From: Helianthus annuus | Taxonomy: Eukaryota; Streptophyta; Magnoliopsida; Asterales; Asteraceae | Direction of reading: 5' to 3' | Assembly: GCF_002127325.2 (NCBI RefSeq) | Contig: NC_035434.2 | Coordinates: 78,573,632-78,637,631 of the forward strand | Length of the DNA: 64,000 nt | Shown: positions 33,971 to 45,259 of the stretch, piece by piece | How positions within the stretch are numbered: the first letter of the stretch is position 1 | How the letters are laid out: every line of letters begins with the position of its first letter | Notes under the pieces: generated by a model | Told to the model about the DNA's origin: nothing | The model's input: the letters and a program-made list of their open reading frames with translations, nothing else | Database searches by the model: none | Program-made: the position numbers and the translations under genes

Positions 33971-34938
33971 AATGAATAGAGTCAACTCTAGACACATGAA
34001 AAAACTTGATGTGGTTTCTGTGCACTAAATTCCATAATTATGTACGGATCCATAATTACGTAATTCCTTGCATAGTCCGCACAGTGCATTTCTAATGTGT
34101 AGGGGAAGAAAATCAAACCTGTGATGAGTATGACTAGACTACCATAGGGTCCTTTTAATTAGATCGACAAATAATCTCTTTAAATAGACCACCAAGGAGT
34201 CTTTTTAGCTATATCATCACATGACATTCCTAACCAGATTTTTGGATTAATCTGTTTAACTAGACCACTCGTGGAGTCTAATTATGGAATAGTACTTTAT
34301 AATCCAAGGGTCTTAACTATTACGTAGAAGCCCGTTAAGGATTTAAGGTAGTACCTTTGGATATCCTACTATGAATCACTTATACGAAGATATGGAAGAT
34401 TCTACGAGGATTTGGCTAACGAAAATTTGGATCACACAAAAACATAGAGAAAACACATAAGCACATAATCACGTAATCACATAATTATTTATCTTGACCT
34501 TTAATTTGTTATCTTTGGACACGGGTATTTAAAGCGCACCAGGAATCCAATTCGTGGATTTCATTTGGCACTTTAAAGATTTTCAAGAATCTAACCATGA
34601 AGATACGAAGATCTTAATAGGAATTTAGCTTGTCCTTATTTGAATCGTAATGTACGTATTAGAGCATACAAAGAATTCAATTAAGGGTTCTGATGAACAA
34701 TATTCATCCACAAGGATCTTAATTATGAGGATAGAAAGATCCTATATGGATTTTGGAATTTGTGTAACGAGAGGTGTTTCGAAACCTTGCACTAGACGTG
34801 CTTAAGTCGATACACAAGGTAGAAAGTTCATGAGGTTAAGGTACTAGATATGCCAAGGCGACATATGAAGCAGAATTTGGAGGTTGAGCAGCGGCAGGAT
34901 TTGTAACAGCTTTGCTTTGGATTGCAAAGTGGCACATG

Positions 34939-35142
34939 TTAACCAAACGTCCCTATCGTCCACCGTGGGTACATTTGAAACAGGGTATTTGATTCAGATG
35001 ATGACGGTTGCATTGATTGCACCAAGGAGCGGTTCCCTCGTACGGCTTCATCCCTGAGGCGAGTCATGGTGATAGCTAAATCAACGGTCCTCTGGAGTAC
35101 GACGCCTATTCGCTGGGTAATTGCAGCACCTGGTTCAGACAT
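34939..35142 (-). pseudogene. Short Gag-like remnant in NA1
   Basis: A 67-codon frame from ATG 35142, at the place a gag start is expected after the primer site. Helical start with ITQRIGVVLQRTVDLAITMT. No Gag core or zinc knuckle follows, and identity as Gag is an inference from position only. Confidence 0.35.
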
Positions 35143-35739
35143 TTAGGTGTTCTTGCGATGAAAAGGCATCTTGAAGATAATGGAAGGTATAAGAGGAAAC
35201 AAGCGAAAGATAATCAAAAGAGAATGACAACGCATGAAAATTGTGACCATTTGTTTGTTACCAAAGGCAAACAAATGAGACGGTGACTAATTAAAGTAAG
35301 CGGGTCCCATTAATGTATGCGAAGACATGGTTTAGCCTATAAGTGGACACTCACTCCAAGAGTTCCTCGGTAAGAATGACTGGTCCAATTAGTGGATTTG
35401 TACGAACACTCTAGCCTTAGACAGAAAACTCAGAGTACAGGCGTCCACCCTTCCAGATTGCACGTGTTCATATTATAAGACCCAAACTTTGATGGGATCT
35501 TGAAAACTTTGAAGGTTAAAAACCTTATAATAAATCATCCTTGAACAGATGATTAGTTTTTAAAGAAGATTCGGAATTTTTGTTTTTGTAGTGGTTGTCA
35601 CCTAAGGATAAGTGACGTTATTGTTTTAAGATCTAAACACAAGAATCTTGTGTTAGGGTCCTAGGAAGGTTATATACTAGGTCAAAGAATTACTAATAAC
35701 CTAATACCCTATAACCATGAGCTCTGATACCAACTTTTC

Positions 35740-38700
35740 TGTCACACCCCGACCACGATAAAACAACAAATCATGGCGGAAACGTCGGGGAGGGTTGTAA
35801 CAGAATCATTGTTTCATAACACATGGATTGAAGTTCTATTTTATTAAATTAAATGTTTTACATTACATTGAAATTAGAAACAAAACATGAACAAATAGAC
35901 TTTCATTATTATTAAGTCACTAAGGCCTCGTCCGTTCCTATGTGAGCATGCATCAATATCATCCTCAAATATCATCGACTATGGTACCTGAAACACATGC
36001 GAAAATACGTCAGCATAAAAATGTCGGCGAGTACATATGTTTTATGTGAGTGTCTGATCCATGGCTAGTTTACATGTTGCAATACCTAATTAAAACGTTG
36101 TTTTGAAAAGTATAGTATTGCGACAAAATTAACCAACTCAGATCAAGTTGGTTATACTTTATAAAATCTCGTAGCCATGATTCTTAACCCAAAACATTTA
36201 TTTTATTAAATCAAATTGTAAAACATCTCGTAAAAACTCGTTAATAAAACTCGTATGGTTTATATTATTAGAAAAACCTTGTAATATAACTTTGTTCTGA
36301 TAACCTTGCCCAAGTGATCTAGATAATGCAACAATATATAATGTGTTAAAAACACGTATATATAGGAAGTACCAGCGGCGTATCCACCATGCTTTTAACA
36401 CATTACACATGCCCCGTTACCTAATCACTTCCCTAACCCAATGGTTCAAATGGTTTTTCAAACGGTTCACATAATCAATCAGATTCAAACGGTTCACACA
36501 ATCAATCAGATTCAAACGGTCCACACAATTAATCAGATTCAAATGGTTCACGTAAATCAACAATTTCAAACGGTTCAAACAATTAAAAATGTAAAACAAT
36601 GTGTCCGTATGCTGGAAGAACATATGCAACAAAATGTAATATGTAAAAATCAATGTGCTAGCATGCTAAGAGAACATACATAGCAAAACATAATGAAATC
36701 ATGTACTATATACGTACTAATGAACATAACAAGTATATGATATAAAAACATGAAAAGCATGAAAGTAACAAGTACGCACATGTGTTTCATCCCAAAATAG
36801 TTTAAAACGGCAAAAGAGGGGACTATGTACTCACTTGAGGATGCTTAGAAGTCTTGACTAACAACCAAGCAAGGCTAGAGGGATCACGGAAATCAAACGG
36901 CACCTAATATAGGCAACTATGTTAATAAATCGGACCTAAATCAGAGGATCGGATAAAATGAGGTTTCGTAAACCAAACGAGCGTAGGAACTCATGTAATA
37001 TGGTTTAACAAAGCCTACATTCTAAAACGAGACATAACCTAAGTGCTTACGACCCATTGCGACTCGTTAAGGTAGCTTACGCCACTTTAGCGCGTCGTTC
37101 ACATAAAATGCATTCGGACCGCCTAACTAGTCCAATGACAAGTATTATATGCCTTAACATGTCTAATAATGTTGCGTAATCAGTTTAGGTGCCAAAATTT
37201 ATGTGACATATGCTTAAAATGAATTTATGTGTAAAAAGGGCATTTTGGTCATTTTCCTAAGGCATATAAATTACCTATCGTACAACTAAATAAACGTAGT
37301 GACCATAAGGTATAACCTCAGAAGGTTATTCCCTATACAACAATGGTCACTAAACATGCTTGGTCGGATCCTAAAGATCGACCAAACGGGTAGGGTTCGA
37401 AAGTCTAAGCGGTTGTTTAGACCGCTTATCTTACGACCCTATATAAGCACAAATCTAAAAGTGACGAGTTAAACATGTTAAAACATGTTTAACAAGGTTA
37501 GAAAACAGGTTTGGTATCAAAACAAAGGGACTTGATACCTAAGAATAGTTTGGTTGCAAAATACGCATAAACGTGTATTTTGACCGAAACTATGACTCGT
37601 CACTAAGCCTAAATAACGTGGTAATCTGTAGGTATAGTCACATGGGATTATAACCATCGTGATTACACTCACGTTGCGAAGTTCAAATGAACTTCGTTTT
37701 GACCATTGACCGGTCAAAGCAGAAAGTCAAACACTGTTTGACTTTCACGCTTAAAAACGCATAAAAGAACGAAAGAAGCTTACAAAGGGTCCACGCAAGG
37801 AAATCTTGATTCAATTTGCTCAGGTATGAAGTGTTTAATCCTAAACTTAGAGCAAAATGAATCAGATTTGTGTGGAAAGAATGAAAGGAGTTGGGTTTAG
37901 ATAGGAAACCTACAAACGTTAGGATCGTTTCTCGAAAACCGAGCTTCGATCTTGGCCCTCCACTTTCACCCACTGATTTAAGATACTATGGGACCTTAAA
38001 ACCAGTTAATGGTTTGTTAAACACCATGTTCAAAACAAGAAGCCAGCTGCTGAAATGATAAAACTGAGTTTGCCGATCTGGCCCTTTTACACGGGCCACG
38101 TAAGAATAGCCCAAGGCTTACGCTCCCCTCCTGGCCATCTTTGGCAGAATGTCAAAAACAGCCCCTGCATGCCTAAAACTTGGTTTTCGATGCATTTTTG
38201 GCACGTTTAAGCCCCGTTAACCCCATTTCAAGGCTCCAAAACGAAGTTAAAGTATAGGGAACTCAAAATATGCTCAAAAATATCTCGGATGTCGGTTCGT
38301 TGGCCGTATGGTTGCGTTGTTCGGTTAATTACGATGAAACACGAACGGACGCAAAAAACGATCCAAACCACGCGACGAATGGAATTTTATCATGCCAATA
38401 ACTAAAATAAAATATTTTAATGATTACATAAATTTTTGGATGTCCAGATATATTCATAACGTAAGACATGCGCGAAAATGCAAACTTAAGCACTTTTTGA
38501 CGCTTTTAGTCCCTATTGATCAAGAAAGTTTATTTTTGCGCACCAAACACCTCAAAGCCTATTTCTAAGCTATGTGAAGGATATTTAGGGCATATTTAAC
38601 TTATGATCATATTCCGGGATGTTCGCTACAGGACGAATCGGCATACTTTCGCAGTTTGTTGAAATTAGTCCCTGTAAGCGAATAAACTTGATTTTAACAC

Positions 38701-38973
38701 ACCAAACCCTTCCAAAACTTATTTCTAAGTTATGTAAAGGTTATTTAAGGTATGTTAAGCCTATGTCACTATTCCGGAGTGTTTGTTGCATTAAACTGGT
38801 TATATTTACGCATCAGTTCTGGTATAACCTTCTAGAAAGCGATTTAAAGCTCGAAACCGAACACGAATTGATATGTGCACATTATACACATATTTATACA
38901 AATCCCAAGTATGAAACACAATATTTCATTGATTTGGTATTTGTTTGATGGTCACAGATGCACAGGTGTCACA
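35740..38973 (-). repeat. NA1 right LTR (3,234 bp)
   Basis: Plus-strand ends TGTCACACCCCGACC and GGTGTCACA. It includes five 27-bp repeats (36457-36580), two GAAGTTC/GAACTTC pairs and many segments shared with 6841-8980 (reverse) and 17700-19187. It preserves the uninterrupted target sites of Gy2 (near 38620-38640) and CoC (near 38520-38565). No coding potential. Confidence 0.9.
36457..36580. repeat. Five 27-bp tandem repeats in NA1 right LTR
   Basis: TTCAAACGGTTCACACAATC-type unit starting at 36457, 36484, 36511, 36538 and, degenerate, 36564. Not seen in the related LTR at 6841-8980. Confidence 0.85.
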
Positions 38974-39288
38974 GTTCTTGCTTGAAACACCTTCAAATCA
39001 CCTTTGGATCATCAAAAGTGCTTGAAACTAACTTGGAAGGGACTTGAATCTTCATGAGAGGTTTGAAAATCGAAAATGGAAGCTGAGATAAGGGTGTTCG
39101 GCCGTAACTTTTATGAGAGAGAGAAGAGGTGATTTGTTTTATGATTTATAAGATTTTAGGTGTTGGAAAGTGTATATCATGGAAGAGTTCTTTCAATTGA
39201 AATCATTACCTTCAACACTTGGCAATCAAGAAGAAGAGGTGGGCTCTTATTGGGCTGCTACCTATCCTTCACACATACACATGTATGC

Positions 39289-39290
<2 letters not shown>

Positions 39291-39374
<84 letters not shown>
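39291..39374. repeat. (TA)n microsatellite
   Basis: About 42 uninterrupted TA units. Confidence 0.97.
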
Positions 39375-39379
<5 letters not shown>

Positions 39380-39419
39380 CTAAACACTGGTATTTTACTG
39401 GATACCGGGTATTTTATCT

Positions 39420-39790
39420 AGCGTTTTAATCCCGTTTAAACGCGTTTTAATTTATTTTTATCACTCTATAAAAATAAACCCCCAAAATATTATTGAACAA
39501 TATTTTGTTTGCCTGGACTGGCAACGTTACCTGTATTTGGCAGTATGTGCGTTGTGCTGCGCGGTACGCGCTTAAAATCGCAAAAATAGGAATTTAAGCG
39601 TTTTTATTTATTTTTATCCTTCTATAGAAATAGACTCATCAAATTATTACTAAAATGATTATCAGTTGCCTTGACAGGATGTGTTGACAGTATTTTCTCG
39701 GTATACGCGCTGCATCGCGCGGTACGCGCTTAAACTCGAAAAATAGAGTTTCTTAGCGTTTTAATTTATTTTTCCTCACGAATATGTTTT
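39420..39790. repeat. Degenerate ~160-180-bp tandem duplication
   Basis: GCGTTTTAATTTATTTTT starts near 39421, 39599 and 39755. The first two units each carry GCGCGGTACGCGCTTAAA near their ends (about 39560 and 39719); the third is incomplete. Confidence 0.75.
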
Positions 39791-40048
39791 AAATTATTAT
39801 TCTAATCATCACAGACTATTTTCAGGATTTTAACACTGATAGGGTGGTCACCGACGTTCATTTCGCATTTTAACCGTTACGCGATAAGCATTTATCTTAT
39901 CGTTGCCAACATAATTTTTATCAAAGTTTAAATTTACCAACTCATTAAATTTCGCATATAAACATCATAATCAGTCAAATATGGCCTTTTATCTATTCAC
40001 AACACTTGTTACAATTGTACGGTACGACCTGAAAAGTCGGGTGTCACA

Positions 40049-41384
40049 GTCTCCCCCTGTTTAGGAAATTTCGTCCCCGAAATTTTATTCTACAGGTTTT
40101 GTTTTCGCACTAGGTGGAAACAGTAAAAACAAGTTTTATGAATATAGTCTTATAGTTTCTGCAAGAAACTTTGATTCTTACAAAGAATCTTTGTCGACCT
40201 ATATTACATACACCCTCAATTCCTAATCTCACATCTCAACGCTCTCCACCCTTCCCAAGGTTCGACATTTACAAGCACTTAATCAAGAAAATTAAGTCAA
40301 AATTCCACCAATTCGGGTTCTACATATGTATATGTACATATACATTACCCCGTACCTAAGATAGTCTGAGTTTACACCTGATTGATCCAACTCGAGATGG
40401 GCTCTCGAAAGAATCAAATCTCATAAACTCATCTTCCTTCCGTCTTGCATTCATTTCAGATGTCCACAAATCGCCAAATCAATAAATCACATACACAATT
40501 AGAATGCTGTAATCGACTGTCTGGTTATTAGCATAACTCTTCTAGCTATACATACTGCTTGTACGGTGCTTCGATAAACTTCCGTTTATCTTCCAAACAA
40601 ATCTCTATAAAGAACATAATCAGTGTATTATCCATTATACCCTTTCTCAACTGAACCCACACATTACATCATGTACACTACTCCATCCTTATGGTAGCTT
40701 GAGACTATAAGCGACTGATCCAATTCAAGATGGGCTCTTGAAAGGACCTAATCATTGTGGCTCAGCTCTTATTCTCTCTGCTAAACCTAATAGCATTTCT
40801 GCAAGATAACTCCTTTAACAGAACCAAATATTCAATTTGGAATCGCAATAGTTCCTTCAATTGTCCATGTAATCCTTCTGTTGATCAATTGGCGACTTTT
40901 AACCTTCCCTCGATCCAGGCAAACCCTGTAACTGGTTTCCTAGATAAACTAAGGTCTAGTTAATTGTCCTTTGTCATGTTAACTCAATAAATGGTGATCA
41001 ACACTTCAATCTATGCAAGACTTCAACTGAGTAACCTAGATACTAGCCAAAGGCATGTGAGTATCCTAACTTCCTCCGGAGTCCATCATACATGCTCCCA
41101 ACTTTTCTTTCAAGGGTTTGAAAAGCTTCCTCTTACTTTTCTGCCCAATCAATTTCCCTTTTCCTTTTGGGGTTATTAGTGTCGAAGACTGCACTAATTA
41201 GAGAAATTCTTAATAAATCTATGGTAGTACCCAACTAGTCTCATGAATCGTCATACTCCCGACAGGTTTTTTGGCGCTTCTCATCATTCGATCGCTCTAA
41301 TCTTAGACTGATCTACAAGCATACCTTCCTTATTCCTCAACAACTCCATAGTCAACTTCAATGTTACTCCTGATTCTCCTTGGC
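40049..41384 (-). other. Gy0 internal region, heavily decayed
   Basis: No recognisable domain. By position it should hold integrase and RNase H. Two copies of a CGATCCAACTCGAGATGGGCTC-like block (near 40385 and 40715) suggest internal duplication. Confidence 0.5.
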
Positions 41385-42490
41385 TCGCGTGTAAGCAAGT
41401 ATGTCGTTGATGAATATTATCACGAATTCATCCGATTAGGGTTTCCATACCCTGTTCACGAGATCCATGAATATAAATGGCGCATTAATTTAGTTAAAAG
41501 GCATGACTAACAACTCATAATGGCCATATCGTGTTCGAAAAGCAGTCCTTAGCATATCTTCATCAGCAACCTTCAACTAATAATATCCCAATCGTAGATC
41601 GATCTTCGTGTAGCAGCTAGATCCCGGTAGCTTGATCTAACAAATCGTCAATCCTCGGTAAAAGGGTACCGATTCTTGATAGTCAACTTGTTCAGCAGCT
41701 ATTGAAGCTGATTTGACATTTCTCACAACAAAATAGATGCACCTCAAAGCGAAGAGCTTGATCCAATGTAACCCTTGTCTAGCAGCTATTGAAGCTGATT
41801 TGACATTTCTGTCATCTCAGGCGGTGCTTAATCTATAAGGAGATTGTGCAATTGGGTGCAGCACCGGGTGCTAGATCAATCCGAAATTCGATCTGTCTCG
41901 TGGGGGGGAGGGGTGGGGCAATCCAAGTAAGTCTTTTTAGGAAAACTTCTGGATAATTGCAAATAATAGGAATCTCTCCGGTATTCCTACATTCGGCTTT
42001 CGTATCCACCACGTTAACTAAGAATGCATGATAGCCCTTTTTGCAACCACCTGAGCATCCTCACAAAACTGATAACTCTCAACCATCAACACTCGACACT
42101 CGAAACTCGACACTCGAAACTCGACACTCGACTCGGTCGGTCTTCGTGAACAACTACCACCTCTCTACCATCATCAGGACGAGATATCCTAGCTAGCTTC
42201 TTCCAGCGATAGTCCCCACTTCGCTCTTGGATAGTCAATCCATCCTCACATCTTCATCAGAGCTCCCCAGTTCCACTAGAAATAAACCAACACTAGAACT
42301 ACGATCACCTAACTAAATACTACAACTGCAAACAACCTTACTAGTTTCTATCAACTTACCAATTGCTAGTTCTATTGGGCACTTTATACCCAGCTTACTT
42401 GTTGGTGAACACAAAAATGGTTCAAAGTTTCTCGAACAAAACTCAAGTCTGCTTTGGTATTAAAAGTATGAACATAGATTGGTTTTTTAT
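41385..42490 (-). pseudogene. Gy0 RT and protease remnants
   Basis: 41385-41990 aligns with the RT of Gy1 and Gy2 on the minus strand: the catalytic FIDDI segment is present as FINDI (Asp to Asn, 41405-41407), followed by matches to the [11 protein letters not shown] and CIDYRELNK segments with many stops and shifts and a duplicated AGCAGCTATTGAAGCTGATT block (about 41695 and 41780). Near 42430-42480 a degraded protease start is seen. Not functional. Confidence 0.75.
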
Positions 42491-42529
42491 TCAAAACATA
42501 CTGGTAATAATAACAAGATCGTCTCGTGC

Positions 42530-42534
42530 CTTCC
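42530..42534. repeat. Co2 target site duplication, left copy
   Basis: CTTCC, repeated at 50215-50219. Confidence 0.95.
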
Positions 42535-42990
42535 TGTAGGATCGAATGCTGACCCGAACGAGCCGTTCAGAGGTTGTCTCTTGCAATTCAAATGCGGAAT
42601 AATAAGAAAAGCAAGTAGATATAGCTAGTACTTCTTTCTAACTGCTTGTTTTACTGATTTGAAATGATTTACAGCTCGATCTTCACACCGGCAGAGCTTC
42701 AGCGTGGAATACAAGGAATAACTACTGAGGATCGCTCATGCACACCTATATATAGTGGTTTGGAACCGCTCATATGGACATGTGACACATGAGCGGTCCA
42801 GACTTGACCAAAAAAGCGACCCAGATGCCATATAAGCGATCCAGGCATCTCAAGACCCTATAAGCGATCCTACCTCCTAAAACCTATACAGACTCCTGTT
42901 TTCTCGTAAAACGTGCCCTATGCTATACAATACAATGTAAGATCTGATCCTTGACATTTAGACGGAATCAACAGATGTAGTGCACCAACA
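42535..42990 (-). repeat. Co2 3' LTR (element orientation)
   Basis: Minus-strand start TGTTGGTGCACTACATC, end CGATCCTACA. TATA CTATATATAG-type at 42746-42755. Inverted repeat ACCGCTCAT (42765-42773) / ATGAGCGGT (42789-42797) lies immediately upstream in element orientation; more GCGATCC/GCGGTCC motifs follow. Confidence 0.95.
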
Positions 42991-45259
42991 GACTGACTCC
43001 CCCTCAGATGTTGATGGAGTTGCCAACACACCTTGACTTCAAAGTTGTGTCTTCACACCTTTAGCTCTAGATCAGTCTCTGGGCTTTCTCTTTTTTCAAT
43101 CTTCAAACTCCCCCTCTCGACTTACTTACTGGCATTCATTAGTTCTTCAGTAACATCTTCAGGATCTTTGTCTGGCTTTAAAACACTCTAATTCTCTTGA
43201 TCAGATCTCTTGATTCCTTAAGTTCATCAGCATCAACAGTTGACATGATCTTTAGAATCATACTCTGATCTTCACAAGCTTTCAGAATCTATCAATCTGA
43301 CTCTAACCGAAATCTTCAAAATTGATTTCCAGGATCGAAACTTGGCTACCTGCACAATCTCAATCTAGAAATAAATTTCTTTCACTAACATTTCAAATCA
43401 CTATATACTAACACATAACTCTCCTCAAAACAATTTATGATGAACCACTTGAAGAAGATTAGAATTAATGAAAACAATTAGATTTACACAAACACTCCCC
43501 CTCAAATTCTGCTCATCATGTTTAGCACTCGGAATTTTGAAAATCAGTTTTCAATATCAGTTGTCGAAAATCTTTTTGACTTTTTTTTTTAAAAAAAATT
43601 ATGCTAAAACACACACAAAATCTTTTTGGATTTTCTGAGAGATATTATCTGACACCACTTGAAAATACAAACATATAGAAATGTAATATTTACAATCACT
43701 ATATTTGTGAGTTCGTGCAAGAGGATCATATCAGTTTATGAGACAAAACACCAACACCGTTAAGCTTGATTTCATATTAAGCTTTAAACAATTTACCTAG
43801 ATTGTCAGTATGTTTGTCCTCTTAAATTCTCAACACAAATTTCAATTGATTCGAGATACGTTATTAATGTTTTAGAGACCTGTACTTAATTGTGTATCAC
43901 TCCACTTGAATATACTCCTGTATCCAGATCCCAAATATTCAGTCTTACAGGTGAGTATACCACAGCTGATATCTGTAAAGGGGTTAGATGCGAAACCGTG
44001 AGAGCTTAGGTCAGAACTTCCGTTCAGCAGAGAGATGACGGCTCGACTTTTGGTGGGTCCGATTTAGAGGATCTTTTTGCATTTCAACAGCAGCGACTAT
44101 CAATTATATTGTTTCATCAGCATGCTGAGGGCGGCGCTTTTTCAAGCATTTGCATAAAGTATTATCCGGGGACTAGGTCAGTACTTCCATACAGCAGAAG
44201 TCCCGGGATAATACCCCAGATATCACTGAGTATAAAGACCTAGTATGTCAGAATACGGAACCTTTCAAACAAGATTTCGGGGGTTACCCATATATTCAAG
44301 AATAGTTACCCACGAATTAAGCAAGTTTGAATTAGGTTTATATCTCGTATCAATTTACTAAATGTGTGAAAATCTAGTGACACACCCGCAGTAAGATTGT
44401 TTAACACTTTTTAACATTACATTTCTTTAGCGTGCCGTGATAGTCCACTGATGTACTATCATTTCCTCTTTTTCGCAACAAAACTCATTTTCGAATTTTA
44501 TCATGTTTTTGGCTTTTTCAAATTTTCAAATGTTTTTGGATTTTCTGAAATTTCCCTACTCCCCCTAAAATGCAAACATATTTTAAAGAAAATTTGAAAA
44601 CTTCTAGACTCTTGACCCACTAGAAACATAAAAAGAAACTGTACAGAAACTTGACAACTGACACTGAATCACATCAAATCGCCATTCACTAGGCATAAAC
44701 AATCTGAACTCCCCCTATCACAAATCATTTTTTCATTTAGATTTCAAAACACTTAAGTTTGTTTTAATCAAAATGACTTTTCCGGAAAATGAATTTGTGT
44801 TGATAACAACCACTTGTAGGTTTATCAATTTTAAGAACGGGGATGTGGTTCATCATCTTGTCTATCTTTTGCCATGAATAGTAAATCAAGTACAATTTAA
44901 TGTCCCTGATTTACCATTTGCATTTAATAACCTTCTGTACCACTTGTAAATGTAATTACTTCAAAGTATCCAAACATCTCAAAATTTAACCACAAATACC
45001 ACTTGTGGGATCAAGATTACCACTTGTAGATACCCAAAAACTACCAATTGTAGGAATGTTACGTCTACATCACCATTTTACCAATCAAAATGCCGATTCC
45101 TGCTTCGCAATTAACCACATGGAAGCTCCGGTGTAGTCCTTTCACCTGCAAAACATTCAAAAATTAATCACAATCATTCAAACAAATACGTCAAAAACTA
45201 GAATGATGCCGATTCCTGATCCACGATATAAACTTGGGATCTCCGGCATAGTCCTTCGA
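42991..45259 (-). other. Co2 non-coding region replacing pol
   Basis: No open frame of note. 43730-44390 is conserved with CoC. It contains a hairpin at 44159-44214 and about eight CCACTTG(T)-type repeats (ACAAGTGGT on the minus strand), clustered at 44800-45057. Begins with the polypurine tract at about 42996-43006. Confidence 0.8.
44159..44214 (-). other. Conserved RNA hairpin candidate (Co2 copy)
   Basis: 44159-44174 pairs with 44199-44214 at 15 of 16 positions around a 24-base loop. Homologous to 20905-20961 in CoC, where one A-U pair replaces a C-G pair. Confidence 0.7.

Larger units (their letters stand above)
33182..35739 (-). other. NA1 internal region, no pol
   Basis: Starts with a polypurine tract (AGTAGGGGAGAC on the minus strand) and ends with primer site TTGGTATCAGAGC at 35721-35733, six bases from the LTR. 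Between them: a hairpin-rich tandem array (33275-33970), AT-rich sequence without long frames, and a short Gag-like remnant at 34939-35142. No RT, integrase or protease motif was found. Confidence 0.8.
17700..38973 (-). mobile_element. NA1: non-autonomous gypsy-like LTR element, multiply nested
   Basis: Outer element with a right LTR of 35740-38973 (3.2 kb), a 2.56-kb internal region (33182-35739) without pol, and a left LTR in pieces (17700-19187, 22735-22799, 32830-33181) split by CoC and Gy2 and cut at its left end by CoB. The polypurine tract lies by 33182 and an initiator-Met primer site is at 35721-35733. A long LTR with little coding content fits a LARD-type derivative. By eye the left and right LTRs differ by several percent, so NA1 is older than its inserts. 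Confidence 0.8.
38974..40048 (-). repeat. Gy0 3' LTR remnant
   Basis: Ends GGGTGTCACA at 40048, followed by GTCTCCCCCTG, the reverse of a polypurine tract, as at the NA1 and Gy2 boundaries. It includes a TA microsatellite (39291-39374) and a degenerate tandem duplication with GCGCGGTACGCGC. Its 5' end is cut by NA1. No coding potential. Confidence 0.7.

Noticed and set aside
34939..35142. Claim that NA1 encodes a functional Gag
   Set aside because: Only 67 codons, with no Gag core or zinc knuckle.
39160..39421. Two frames with long Tyr-Ile repeats
   Set aside because: They translate a TA microsatellite; no domain and no codon bias.
40171..41179. Short plus-strand frames in Gy0
   Set aside because: They lie in decayed pol on the opposite strand and show no domain.
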